NCBI RefSeq assembly: GCF_902726545.1
Contig: NZ_CACVAD010000023.1
Coordinates: 1 to 64,000, forward strand
Origin: Yersinia artesiana
GTDB taxonomy: Bacteria; Pseudomonadota; Gammaproteobacteria; Enterobacterales; Enterobacteriaceae
Direction: 5' to 3'
Length of the DNA stretch: 64,000 bases
The notes under the pieces are model-generated. The model was not told the origin of the DNA, did not search any database, and saw nothing but the letters and a program-made list of their open reading frames with translations. A program made the position numbers and the translations under genes. This document shows, piece after piece, positions 20,689 through 29,108 of this stretch; positions within the stretch are counted from its first letter, which is position 1; the number at the start of each line of letters is the position of its first letter.

Positions 20689-21468
20689 CTAGAAATTATA
20701 TTTAATGGAATACACGATACCGTCTTGTAAAAAATCTTCGCCCAATTTGTTATAAGCATAACGGTACTGAATACCCGTGGTGAATTGCTTAATTGGTGTC
20801 CACCAAAGTGCAATAGCGCCGTTCACCCCATTACGACCACCATTACCTGCGGCGTAGCGTTCAGCTCGGTTGAACTCCAGTTCGTTCCAGTTGGTGATGC
20901 TGAAGTTTTCGTCGAATGCAGTAAAGTCATAACCGGCAACCCAACCCACCACATAACCGTTATTACCTGAGTAATAAGTCTGATCAACATAATGCAGCGC
21001 AACAAAGGGTTTCATCCACACACCAGCAACAGTGGCGTTGTAGCCGATACCATACAAGGTATTCACTTCATGGAAGTTGCTGTAATTGTTACCCTCAGCA
21101 CTTGGCAGTGAGTAAGTGCCATAAATATGGCCATAAAGGTTGAAACCAGAATCACCTAAATAGTAGCGGCCGGTTGTTTTAAAGGTATAGCGCTGGTTAT
21201 CACCCGGTTGTGCTGTTTTTGAATTGAATGGGTTTTCTAAATCAAAAAAGCCGTAGATTTCGCCCCAGCTATAACCTGCACCACCTTCCAATTCAATATA
21301 CGCAAAGTCATCTTTATGTGATGAATCACCAGATTTATGCGTAGTGCTGCGAGTCCAGTCAAGGTAGTTCATGCTGATATTAGCAAAACCCCACTGATAT
21401 TCAGCTTGCACGGCCGGAGCCAAAGTGATCGCAGTCAGCGCTACAGCGCCGATAAGAATTTTACGCAT
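20689..21468 (-). CDS. Outer-membrane channel of the Tsx/OmpK family
   Basis: The ATG at 21468 starts a clear signal peptide (MRKILIGAVALTAITLAPAVQA, cut after residue 22), then about 237 residues of alternating aromatic/polar beta-strand pattern ending in Phe (YSIKYNF), typical of outer-membrane barrels. Strand segments such as WGFANISMNYLDW, YSWGEIYGFFDLENPF and WNELEFNRAERY resemble the nucleoside-channel Tsx family and Vibrio OmpK rather than E. coli Tsx itself. Substrate is unknown. The frame is open upstream to 21543, but that part reads poorly. It sits between ampG and cyoA, which are adjacent in E. coli. Confidence 0.85.
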   Translation of the reverse strand: MRKILIGAVALTAITLAPAVQAEYQWGFANISMNYLDWTRSTTHKSGDSSHKDDFAYIELEGGAGYSWGEIYGFFDLENPFNSKTAQPGDNQRYTFKTTGRYYLGDSGFNLYGHIYGTYSLPSAEGNNYSNFHEVNTLYGIGYNATVAGVWMKPFVALHYVDQTYYSGNNGYVVGWVAGYDFTAFDENFSITNWNELEFNRAERYAAGNGGRNGVNGAIALWWTPIKQFTTGIQYRYAYNKLGEDFLQDGIVYSIKYNF

Positions 21469-21684
21469 AAATGCCTCTGTGTAGTTGAAATATGACTGGA
21501 GAAACAAAAGGACACAGTCCTTAACAAAAAGTGCGCTCATCATAGTCTCAGAGCACGAAAGGATAAACAGTTGAAAGTGATATAGATCTCGTTTTGTGAA
21601 TAATAATTTGCAAGTGTTACTGAAATTTGTGACTTATATCTAAATAATGCTGAGGAAGTGTTCAGGTGGTATATTTTCAAACCA

Positions 21685-21713
21685 TAAAAAAAGCCGGCAC
21701 AAGTACCGGCTTT
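21685..21713 (-). terminator. Terminator after ampG
   Basis: Stem AAAGCCGG/CCGGCTTT with an 8-base loop; on the - strand the run GGCTTTTTTTATGG follows. It lies 20 bases beyond the ampG stop. The rest of 21469-21684 holds the untranslated upstream region of the Tsx-like gene, with no firm promoter. Confidence 0.85.
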
Positions 21714-21732
21714 CACATTCAAATGTGGTTTA

Positions 21733-23211
21733 TTAAGCTAATTTCTTACGTCTAAGCGCCAGATAATCCAATACACCGCCCAGAACCATACCGACCACAC
21801 TGAGTTGAATCCCACGCAGTAGCAGTGTATCGGCCACATCTGGTGCTGCAGTCCAATCTAATGCATTACCTATCAGCAGAATCAACCATGCGGCTAATAA
21901 TACGCAGCCAATTGTTAGAAAGCGCAATGCCCAGCGATAAGCTGTTTTAAACTCTGTTCTGGGCATAAATTCATCGGTTTTTTGTGTGTATTCCAACGTC
22001 TGGCGGCAGATATAGAGCAGCAAGAGTCCAGGAATGGCCGCAGCAATAGAGAATAAATAGAACAATGGCCAGCCATGTGTTTCAACAAACCAGCCCGCTA
22101 TCGGGCCAACATATACCCGACCCACAGCAGAAAGTGCTGATAACAAAGCAAATTGCGTGGCCGAGAAAGATTTATTGCAAAGCGTCATTAGCAGAGCAAC
22201 AAAGGCCGCTGTCCCCATCCCACCACACAGGTTTTCCAGGAATATGGCGCTGCCCATGGAGAAGATATTTTTATCGGTAATGGATAGCAGCCAATAACCA
22301 ATGTTGGATATGGCTTGCAAAATGCCGAATATCATCAGTGCCCGGAATAAACTCAGGCGTTGCATCAGCAGGCCGCCATAGAGTGCGCCAATAATAGTGG
22401 CGATTAATCCCAGAGTTTTATTGACCAACCCGACTTCGCCAGCATCGAATCCGACGCCACGGATCAAAAAAGTGGTGCTTAAGCTGGCCGCAAAAGCATC
22501 CCCCATTTTGTACAACACGATAAGCAGCAGAATTAGCCAGGCATTGTTGCGACCAAAAAAATCACGTAATGGCTCGACGATTGCCTGTTCCAGGGTTTTC
22601 GGCGGGGCGATACGAATATCGGGTTCTGGGGCAAATAATGTGGCAAAGACACCAATTAGCATTAAGCCGGCCATTAGCCAGTAAGTGGATTGCCAGCCGA
22701 GATAACGATCCGCTATCCACAGTGCCAACCCACCAGACACCAACATGGCGAGGCGATAACCCAATACTGAAACTGCGGCGCCGGTACCGCGCTCTTCCGC
22801 TGTAAGTAAATCGGTTTTATAGGCATCAAAAACAATATCTTGCGATGCAGAACAGAATGCAACCAGCACGGCGATAGCGGCCAGCCACCATAAATGTTTA
22901 GCCGGTTCCATAAAGCCCATAGCAATAATGGCGACAATTAATAACAGCTGACTGATGATCAACCAGCCGCGGCGACGCCCCAAGAAGGAAGGGGTGTAGC
23001 GGTCCATCAGTGGGGACCAGAGGAACTTAAAAACGTAGGCTTGGCCGACCAGCGAAAAAATACCAATAGTTTTCAGACTGACGTTTTCAACCGTCATCCA
23101 GGCTTGCAATGTCCCGCCTGTCAGGGCTAAAGGAAGGCCTGAGGCAAATCCCAACAACAGCAGCACAAGCGAGTTACGTTGGGTAAAAAGGTTCGAATAG
23201 CGATTGGACAT
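21733..23211 (-). CDS. ampG: Muropeptide permease AmpG
   Basis: AmpG is an inner-membrane MFS carrier that imports anhydromuropeptides for peptidoglycan recycling and thereby affects AmpR/AmpC beta-lactamase induction. The 492-residue protein has about 14 hydrophobic helices and closely follows E. coli AmpG, for example GFASGLPLALTGGTLQAWM, SPLMDRYTPSFLGRRRGW and FFGRNNAWLILLLIVLYK. Its upstream neighbour yajG ends 80 bases before it on the same strand, so the two probably form one transcript. Confidence 0.97.
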   Translation of the reverse strand: MSNRYSNLFTQRNSLVLLLLGFASGLPLALTGGTLQAWMTVENVSLKTIGIFSLVGQAYVFKFLWSPLMDRYTPSFLGRRRGWLIISQLLLIVAIIAMGFMEPAKHLWWLAAIAVLVAFCSASQDIVFDAYKTDLLTAEERGTGAAVSVLGYRLAMLVSGGLALWIADRYLGWQSTYWLMAGLMLIGVFATLFAPEPDIRIAPPKTLEQAIVEPLRDFFGRNNAWLILLLIVLYKMGDAFAASLSTTFLIRGVGFDAGEVGLVNKTLGLIATIIGALYGGLLMQRLSLFRALMIFGILQAISNIGYWLLSITDKNIFSMGSAIFLENLCGGMGTAAFVALLMTLCNKSFSATQFALLSALSAVGRVYVGPIAGWFVETHGWPLFYLFSIAAAIPGLLLLYICRQTLEYTQKTDEFMPRTEFKTAYRWALRFLTIGCVLLAAWLILLIGNALDWTAAPDVADTLLLRGIQLSVVGMVLGGVLDYLALRRKKLA

Positions 23212-23291
23212 GTGAGACCTACGTGCTCCACCCTATTCGCAGGGTGGAGCATTCTGTTAAGCAGTAATAATAATGTTAAGCAAAGAGCAGA

Positions 23292-23870
23292 TTAGCGGGC
23301 ATTTTGTTTGATAAAGCTACTGACGCTGGTGTCTTGCGCCATATCTGCAATAACATCACTCAACACGGTATTAACAGCATTAGTGATTTTTTCGTTGGTC
23401 GCAGTGAATGCACCCTGAACGTTATAGCTGGCACGGTAGTTTTTAACCTGCTTGTTGCCGTTTTTCGCGGTAGCAGTGATAGAGATATCGGCTTTGGTGG
23501 TGATGTTGTAGCGAAGATTGCCTTCTTGCACATCAGCGTACAGTTGATTCACGACAATTTGCAGATCAACCGGCGCATTGGTACCAATCATATAACCACG
23601 GGCAGTCATTTGTTTTTCAAGCACTTCTTGTAACAGGAAACGCAGATCACGAGACGGTGTTAATACCACCAATTGGCCGTCACGATTCACTTTAGCCAGG
23701 GCTGCATCCTGACGCTGATCGGCACCATTAATGCTGATAGTCACCCCCATCAGCGTTGGATCTTGAGGTGGCAAGACGACTTTCGGGGTAACGTTCAAGG
23801 TGTTGTTACTGGCAGCACAGCCCGCCAGTATAAAAACAGCCAACAGCGGGAAAAGAATTTTCTTTAGCAT
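23292..23870 (-). CDS. yajG: YajG family lipoprotein
   Basis: Predicted outer-membrane lipoprotein of unknown function. The signal peptide ends in the lipobox LAGC (FPLLAVFILAGCAAS), and the mature domain includes the conserved MGVTISINGADQR and DLRFLLQEVLEKQMTARGY segments. The ATG at 23870 follows GAGAAAG with 5-base spacing and gives 192 residues, the E. coli length; the frame's GTG at 23876 would overlap that site. Upstream of ampG and divergent from bolA. Confidence 0.94.
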   Translation of the reverse strand: MLKKILFPLLAVFILAGCAASNNTLNVTPKVVLPPQDPTLMGVTISINGADQRQDAALAKVNRDGQLVVLTPSRDLRFLLQEVLEKQMTARGYMIGTNAPVDLQIVVNQLYADVQEGNLRYNITTKADISITATAKNGNKQVKNYRASYNVQGAFTATNEKITNAVNTVLSDVIADMAQDTSVSSFIKQNAR

Positions 23871-24218
23871 GTTCACTTTCTCAATAGTTATGGAATTCTT
23901 TAATAATCAGAGCGGGATAGCAGCCATGTTATTTTGCGAGTTTGCAGTGGCGACATCATAGCACTGCGAATGGCTGGTGGAAGATCCTGATGTAGAGAAA
24001 TTCACCAAAAAATACGTTTTTACCCCGAGTGATCTTTCATTTTATTGAAAGCTCTTACAAATCACGTTTTGGTTGGCGAGAAGATGGGTCTTTTTGGTGA
24101 GAACTGGTCGTGATGAGATATTCGGGATATTTTGTATCTGAAATGTTATAAAACAGCGAAAATACACTAATATTGCAATAGAGAGTGGGCAGTTTTCTGC
24201 CTCAGCAGTAAGGAGAGC
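23871..24218. other. Divergent yajG-bolA intergenic region, nothing firm
   Basis: About 350 AT-rich bases that must hold the promoters of yajG and bolA. A small hairpin CTTTCA/TGAAAG lies at 24034-24051. I looked for a gearbox-type bolA promoter and did not find a convincing one. AAGGAG precedes the bolA ATG. Confidence 0.4.
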
Positions 24219-24542
24219 ATGATGATTTTGATTCGAGAACAAATTGAAGAAAAACTAAAAACGGCATTCGAACCGGATCATCTGGAGGTAATTAATGAAA
24301 GTTACCGCCACAATGTTCCCGCAGGTTCGGAAAGTCATTTTAAAATTGTGATCGTTAGCAATAAATTTCAAGATCAACGCTTTCTCAATCGCCACCGTGC
24401 GATTTATAGTGCGTTGGCTGAAGAGCTGGCGAGCACCGTTCATGCGCTGGCCTTACACACTTATACCCTGAAAGAGTGGACTGGATTGCAAGACACGGTG
24501 CCAGCTTCCCCATCTTGCCGCGGAGCAGGAACACTCGCTTAA
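24219..24542 (+). CDS. bolA: BolA family regulator
   Basis: BolA is a stress-responsive protein that affects cell shape and, with monothiol glutaredoxins, binds iron-sulfur clusters. The 107-residue sequence has the family core [20 protein letters not shown] and [14 protein letters not shown], with the conserved His in [10 protein letters not shown]. The ATG at 24219 follows AAGGAGAGC; the ATG at 24222 is an alternative. Position before tig matches E. coli. Confidence 0.95.
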   Translation: MMILIREQIEEKLKTAFEPDHLEVINESYRHNVPAGSESHFKIVIVSNKFQDQRFLNRHRAIYSALAEELASTVHALALHTYTLKEWTGLQDTVPASPSCRGAGTLA

Positions 24543-24624
24543 GCAGTAAGATTAAGTAAATCAGGCTGGATAACAGTAGTCATTCGGGTCTGATTTAGGG
24601 TATTAGTAGGTGAGAATTTTGCAG

Positions 24625-24650
24625 GCGGCCTTAGGGCCGCTTGTGTTTCT
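24625..24650 (+). terminator. Probable terminator after bolA
   Basis: Stem GCGGCC/GGCCGC with loop TTAG, followed by TTGTGTTTCTG, about 80 bases after the bolA stop. The U-tract is broken, so strength is uncertain. Confidence 0.55.
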
Positions 24651-24750
24651 GTATAGGCGACATCTTTATTTCATTAGTGCGCCACAGGAGTTTTAGCCGA
24701 GGGAACGATTCACGCGTGAATTTTACCGCGACAACATTCGCTTGCTTTCC

Positions 24751-24779
24751 TCGACTCATACCTTGTGCGCCGCTATAAT
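24751..24779 (+). promoter_or_regulatory. Predicted sigma-70 promoter of tig
   Basis: TCGACT (24751-24756), 17-base spacer, perfect TATAAT (24774-24779). This leaves a leader of about 185 bases before tig, in which I see no known regulatory RNA. Confidence 0.55.
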
Positions 24780-24971
24780 GTCGCGTCTTATTTTTCCGGA
24801 ATGGTTTCGGGACGCTTCTGACATCTGGGATACTCGGTTCTGTTTAATGCGGCCGTCCCGGTTCTTAGAGGGTGTTTTCAGAGTTCGCATCATTCCTGAA
24901 AGGGGAGTGGTGCTGCTTCGTTTGCAGCTTCTGGAGTTGACCGAGCACTGTGATTTTTTTGAGGTAACAAG

Positions 24972-26276
24972 ATGCAAGTTTCTGTTGAAACCACCCAAGG
25001 CCTTGGCCGCCGTGTAACAATTACTGTTGCTGCTGACAGCATTGAGAAAGCCGTAAAAAGCGAATTAGTTAAAGCTGCTAAAAATGTTCGTATCGACGGT
25101 TTCCGTAAAGGCCACGTGCCAATGAACATCGTTGAACAGCGTTACGGCGCATCTGTTCGCCAGGACGTACTGGGTGATCTGATGCAACGTCATTTCGTTG
25201 ACGCGATCATTAAAGAAAAAATCAACCCAGCTGGCGCACCTAACTATGTGCCGGGGCAGTACAAAGAGGGTGAAGATTTTACTTATTCCGTTGAGTTCGA
25301 AGTGTATCCGGAAGTTGAGCTGAAAGATCTGGAAAGCATTGAAGTAGAAAAGCCAGTTGTTGAAGTAAACGACGCTGACGTTGATACCATGCTGGAAACT
25401 CTGCGTAAGCAACAAGCTACCTGGAAAGAAACTGACGCCGCAGCAACTGCTGAAGATCGAGTAACTCTGGATTTCACCGGCTCTATCGACGGTGAAGTGT
25501 TCGAAGGCGGTCAAGCGACTGATTTCGTGTTAGCAATGGGCCAGGGTCGTATGATCCCAGGTTTCGAAGAAGGTGTAATCGGCCATAAAGCCGGTGAAGA
25601 ATTCACCATCGACGTAAACTTCCCAGAAGATTACCACGCAGAAAACCTGAAAGGTAAATCAGCTAAATTTGACATCGTGTTGAAGAAAGTTGAAGTGCGT
25701 GAGCTGCCAGAACTGACTGAAGAATTCATCAAACGTTTCGGCGTTGCTGATGGTTCAGTAGCTGGTCTGCGTGCTGAAGTGCGTAAAAACATGGAACGCG
25801 AGCTGAAAGGCGCGGTACGTAACCGTGTTAAAACTCAGGCAATCGACGGTCTGGTTAGCGCGAACGAAATCGACGTTCCAGCTGCACTGGTTGAAGGTGA
25901 AATCGACGTTCTGCGCCGTCAGGCTGCACAGCGTTTCGGTGGTAACGAGAAACAAGCTGCTGAATTGCCACGTGAATTGTTCGAAGAACAAGCTAAACGT
26001 CGCGTTGTTGTCGGTCTGTTGCTGGGCGAAGTAATTAGCCAGCACGAACTGAAAGCAGACGAAGATCGCGTTAAAGCACTGATCGAAGAAATGGCTTCTG
26101 CGTACGAAGATCCACAAGAAGTTATTGAGTTCTACAGCAAAAACAAAGAGCTGATGAACAATATGCGCAACGTTGCTCTGGAAGAACAAGCAGTAGAAAC
26201 TCTGCTTTCTAAAGCCAAAGTAACTGAAAAACCAACGACCTTCAGTGAGCTGATGAATCAGACCACTACGGCGTAA
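24972..26276 (+). CDS. tig: Trigger factor, ribosome-associated chaperone and prolyl isomerase
   Basis: Trigger factor binds L23 at the ribosome exit and shields nascent chains. The 434-residue protein has the ribosome-binding signature [17 protein letters not shown] (about 43-59, including the FRK tip), a central FKBP-type PPIase domain (about 150-240), and a long helical C-terminal chaperone domain. The ATG follows GAGG. Codon use is that of a highly expressed gene. First gene of the proteostasis cluster. Confidence 0.97.
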   Translation: MQVSVETTQGLGRRVTITVAADSIEKAVKSELVKAAKNVRIDGFRKGHVPMNIVEQRYGASVRQDVLGDLMQRHFVDAIIKEKINPAGAPNYVPGQYKEGEDFTYSVEFEVYPEVELKDLESIEVEKPVVEVNDADVDTMLETLRKQQATWKETDAAATAEDRVTLDFTGSIDGEVFEGGQATDFVLAMGQGRMIPGFEEGVIGHKAGEEFTIDVNFPEDYHAENLKGKSAKFDIVLKKVEVRELPELTEEFIKRFGVADGSVAGLRAEVRKNMERELKGAVRNRVKTQAIDGLVSANEIDVPAALVEGEIDVLRRQAAQRFGGNEKQAAELPRELFEEQAKRRVVVGLLLGEVISQHELKADEDRVKALIEEMASAYEDPQEVIEFYSKNKELMNNMRNVALEEQAVETLLSKAKVTEKPTTFSELMNQTTTA

Positions 26277-26330
26277 TGTTTTTTAGCGCACCAAACTGGC
26301 TGTAATTTTTGCCAGTCTGTTGTTTGATTA

Positions 26331-26363
26331 AGCCCGTTGCCTTTGGCTACGGGCTTTTTCTTT
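26331..26363 (+). terminator. Terminator after tig
   Basis: Stem AGCCCGT-T-GCC/GGC-T-ACGGGCT with loop TTT, followed by TTTTCTTTT, about 55 bases after the tig stop. Confidence 0.88.
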
Positions 26364-26551
26364 TAGTAACAATAATCCCTCAATAGTATGATTAACCTGG
26401 TATGTTTCGCTGCAATCTGCGCTATATTTGAAAAGTAAAATGAAGTGCTTAACAGATAAATAATCAATAGGGCGTCGTGATTACGGCAGAAGATGGTGGT
26501 AGTTTTAAGGTTAATAAAGAGAGTTGTTAGGCTAAAAAAATATCGTTGGGG

Positions 26552-26579
26552 CTTGAAAATGAATATTAATCCCCCAATT
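26552..26579 (+). promoter_or_regulatory. Predicted sigma-32 heat-shock promoter of clpPX
   Basis: CTTGAA (26552-26557), 14-base spacer, CCCCAATT (26572-26579), close to the sigma-32 pattern CTTGAA-N13-14-CCCCATNT. E. coli clpP is a known heat-shock gene. A start here gives a leader of about 230 bases that includes a short ERIC element. Otherwise 26364-26814 shows no gene. Confidence 0.6.
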
Positions 26580-26649
26580 AATCTAACAGACGTTCATATA
26601 AGATGTTGATGAAACACTGGCTGATTACCACCGTCAGAATGAGTTTGGA

Positions 26650-26717
26650 TATACCCTAAATAATTCGGGTTATTGAGCGTAGCCAACGCACACACAGCTT
26701 GAAGTATGATAGGTATA
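26650..26717 (+). repeat. Short ERIC element with internal deletion
   Basis: The 68 bases begin TATACCCTAAATAATTCG and end with GGTTATTGAGCGTAGCCAAC...AGGTATA. These are the two ends of the Yersinia ERIC form; compared with the copy near 36.1 kb, about 57 central bases are missing. The junction falls at ATTCG, which occurs on both sides of the missing part in the full copy, consistent with a short-homology deletion. Confidence 0.85.
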
Positions 26718-26814
26718 ACTGGACTGTTTGCACGCATGAACATAGTCATCATTCCTCATCTCAAGTAGAATCGGTTATGAATGGCGCCAAAGTAAATTCT
26801 ATTAGGAGACGGTA

Positions 26815-27438
26815 ATGTCATACAGTGGCGAACGAGATCAATTTGCACCTAACATGGCTCTGGTGCCAATGGTAATTGAGCAGACTTCACGTGGGGAACG
26901 TTCTTACGATATTTTCTCCCGTCTGCTGAAAGAGCGCATCATTTTCCTGACTGGCCAGGTTGAAGACCATATGGCCAACCTGATCACAGCGCAAATGCTG
27001 TTTCTGGAAGCAGAGAATCCAGAAAAAGACATCTTCCTGTATATCAACTCACCGGGTGGAGTGATTACTGCAGGGATGTCAATTTATGACACCATGCAAT
27101 TCATTAAGCCGGATGTCAGCACGATTTGTATGGGCCAGGCATGTTCAATGGGGGCATTCCTGTTGACTGCGGGTGCTAAGGGTAAACGTTTCTGCTTGCC
27201 GAATTCACGGGTCATGATTCACCAACCGTTGGGCGGCTTCCAGGGGCAAGCTACAGATATTGAGATTCATGCCAAAGAGATTTTGAAAGTGAAATCACGC
27301 ATGAATGAACTGATGGCAAAACACACGGGTAAATCTCTTGAAGAAATAGAGAGAGACACTGAGCGTGACCGTTTCCTGTCAGCTGATGAGGCTGTAGAAT
27401 ACGGTTTAGTTGATTCTGTGTTCACCCGTCGTGACTAG
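26815..27438 (+). CDS. clpP: ClpP protease catalytic subunit
   Basis: ClpP forms the tetradecameric serine protease barrel used with ClpX and ClpA. The 207-residue precursor has the catalytic triad at Ser111 (ACSMGAF), His136 (MIHQPLG) and Asp185, the same numbering as in E. coli, and a short N-terminal propeptide. AGGAG precedes the ATG. clpX follows after 204 bases. A sigma-32-like promoter and a short ERIC lie upstream. Confidence 0.98.
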   Translation: MSYSGERDQFAPNMALVPMVIEQTSRGERSYDIFSRLLKERIIFLTGQVEDHMANLITAQMLFLEAENPEKDIFLYINSPGGVITAGMSIYDTMQFIKPDVSTICMGQACSMGAFLLTAGAKGKRFCLPNSRVMIHQPLGGFQGQATDIEIHAKEILKVKSRMNELMAKHTGKSLEEIERDTERDRFLSADEAVEYGLVDSVFTRRD

Positions 27439-27642
27439 CGACTTATTTCTGTGAGCCGATATACTATAGTGAATGTAACGAGAACAAATCGTAGTGCTGA
27501 ATAAGGCCAATTGCGTATTGTTTGTACACTACCCATTATATCGGCTGTCCGTTGAAAGCTAACGTGGCGTACAGAAATAGCGAGAATAGTCTCCCTGCCG
27601 CATAGTTTCAGGTGTGGCAGATACTGAAGAAGAGGTTTACTG

Positions 27643-28914
27643 ATGACAGATAAGCGCAAAGACGGTTCTGGAAAGCTGCTGTATTGCTCTTTCTGCGGCA
27701 AAAGCCAGCATGAAGTGCGTAAGCTAATTGCCGGGCCGTCAGTGTATATCTGCGATGAATGTGTCGATTTGTGTAACGACATTATTCGCGAAGAGATCAA
27801 AGAAGTTGCGCCGCACCGGGAGCGTAGTTCGCTGCCAACGCCGCATGAAATTCGCCGCCATCTTGATGACTATGTTATCGGACAGGAACCGGCGAAAAAA
27901 GTGCTGGCTGTTGCTGTGTATAACCATTACAAGCGTTTACGCAATGGCGACACCAGTAATGGTATCGAGTTGGGTAAAAGTAATATTCTGCTGATTGGCC
28001 CGACTGGTAGTGGTAAAACGCTGTTAGCGGAAACATTGGCTCGCTTCCTGGATGTGCCGTTTACCATGGCAGATGCGACCACTCTGACCGAAGCTGGTTA
28101 CGTGGGCGAAGATGTTGAAAACATCATTCAGAAGCTGTTGCAGAAATGTGATTACGACGTCCAGAAAGCGCAACGCGGTATCGTCTATATCGATGAAATT
28201 GATAAGATTTCACGTAAGTCTGATAACCCATCCATCACTCGCGATGTTTCGGGTGAAGGTGTGCAGCAGGCGCTGTTGAAATTGATCGAAGGGACTATCG
28301 CTGCCGTACCACCACAAGGTGGTCGTAAGCATCCGCAGCAAGAATTTTTGCAGGTTGATACCTCTAAGATTCTGTTTATCTGTGGTGGTGCTTTTGCGGG
28401 CCTGGATAAAGTTATCGGGCAGCGCATTAACACCGGTAGCGGTATTGGCTTCGGGGCCACGGTAAAAGGCAAGTCAGAAAAGGCGACAGAAGGCGAGTTA
28501 TTGAGCCAGGCTGAGCCGGAAGACTTGATTAAATTCGGTTTAATCCCTGAATTTATTGGTCGTTTGCCCGTGGTTGCAACCTTGAGTGAATTGAGCGAAG
28601 ACGCACTGATTCAGATCCTGAAAGAACCGAAAAATGCGCTGACTAAACAATATCAGGCATTGTTCAATCTTGAAGGTGTGGAACTTGAATTCCGCGATGA
28701 AGCGCTGACCGCTATTGCCAAGAAAGCGATGGCGCGTAAAACAGGTGCTCGTGGCCTGCGCTCTATCGTAGAAGGTGCTTTGCTCGATACTATGTACGAT
28801 TTACCGTCAATGGAAAGTGTGGAAAAAGTGGTAGTAGATGAATCAGTTATTGCTGGTCAATCTGCACCAATGCTGATTTATGGCCAACCGGAAGCTCAAG
28901 CTTCTGGCGAATAA
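27643..28914 (+). CDS. clpX: ClpX ATPase, specificity subunit of ClpXP
   Basis: ClpX unfolds tagged substrates and feeds them to ClpP. The zinc-binding domain has Cys15, Cys18, Cys37 and Cys40. The AAA+ module contains Walker A GPTGSGKT, Walker B YIDEIDKI and the pore loop GYVGEDVE. The IGF-type ClpP-contact loop appears as TGSGIGFGA. It is 423 residues long, typical of the family. Ends in a strong terminator before lon. Confidence 0.98.
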   Translation: MTDKRKDGSGKLLYCSFCGKSQHEVRKLIAGPSVYICDECVDLCNDIIREEIKEVAPHRERSSLPTPHEIRRHLDDYVIGQEPAKKVLAVAVYNHYKRLRNGDTSNGIELGKSNILLIGPTGSGKTLLAETLARFLDVPFTMADATTLTEAGYVGEDVENIIQKLLQKCDYDVQKAQRGIVYIDEIDKISRKSDNPSITRDVSGEGVQQALLKLIEGTIAAVPPQGGRKHPQQEFLQVDTSKILFICGGAFAGLDKVIGQRINTGSGIGFGATVKGKSEKATEGELLSQAEPEDLIKFGLIPEFIGRLPVVATLSELSEDALIQILKEPKNALTKQYQALFNLEGVELEFRDEALTAIAKKAMARKTGARGLRSIVEGALLDTMYDLPSMESVEKVVVDESVIAGQSAPMLIYGQPEAQASGE

Positions 28915-28945
28915 TTAGCCAAATAATCCAGATGGTTAGTATGAC

Positions 28946-28975
28946 AATGGGGGATTTTATCCCCCATTTCTTTTT
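28946..28975 (+). terminator. Terminator after clpX
   Basis: Perfect 8-bp stem AATGGGGG/CCCCCATT with loop ATTTTAT, followed by TCTTTTTCC, 31 bases after the clpX stop. Confidence 0.9.
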
Positions 28976-28990
28976 CCTCGCATTGTAATC

Positions 28991-29018
28991 GTTGAATGTA
29001 AGACATTCGTCCCCATAT
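28991..29018 (+). promoter_or_regulatory. Predicted sigma-32 heat-shock promoter of lon
   Basis: GTTGAA (28991-28996), 14-base spacer, CCCCATAT (29011-29018). The -10 box matches the sigma-32 consensus fully and the -35 box has one mismatch. It lies about 90 bases before the lon ATG and right after the clpX terminator; lon is a classic heat-shock gene. Confidence 0.75.
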
Positions 29019-29108
29019 ACTCAATTACCTATTTAGTGAAACTCGTGATGACTCGTGTTTCACGAGATTCCCAGTAATCTGGCGGAAGCTAAACTAAGAG
29101 AGAGCTCT

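Noticed and set aside
26364..26814. Additional small gene between tig and clpP
   Set aside because: No frame with a start, ribosome-binding site and sensible composition; the region is explained by a terminator, a promoter and a short ERIC.
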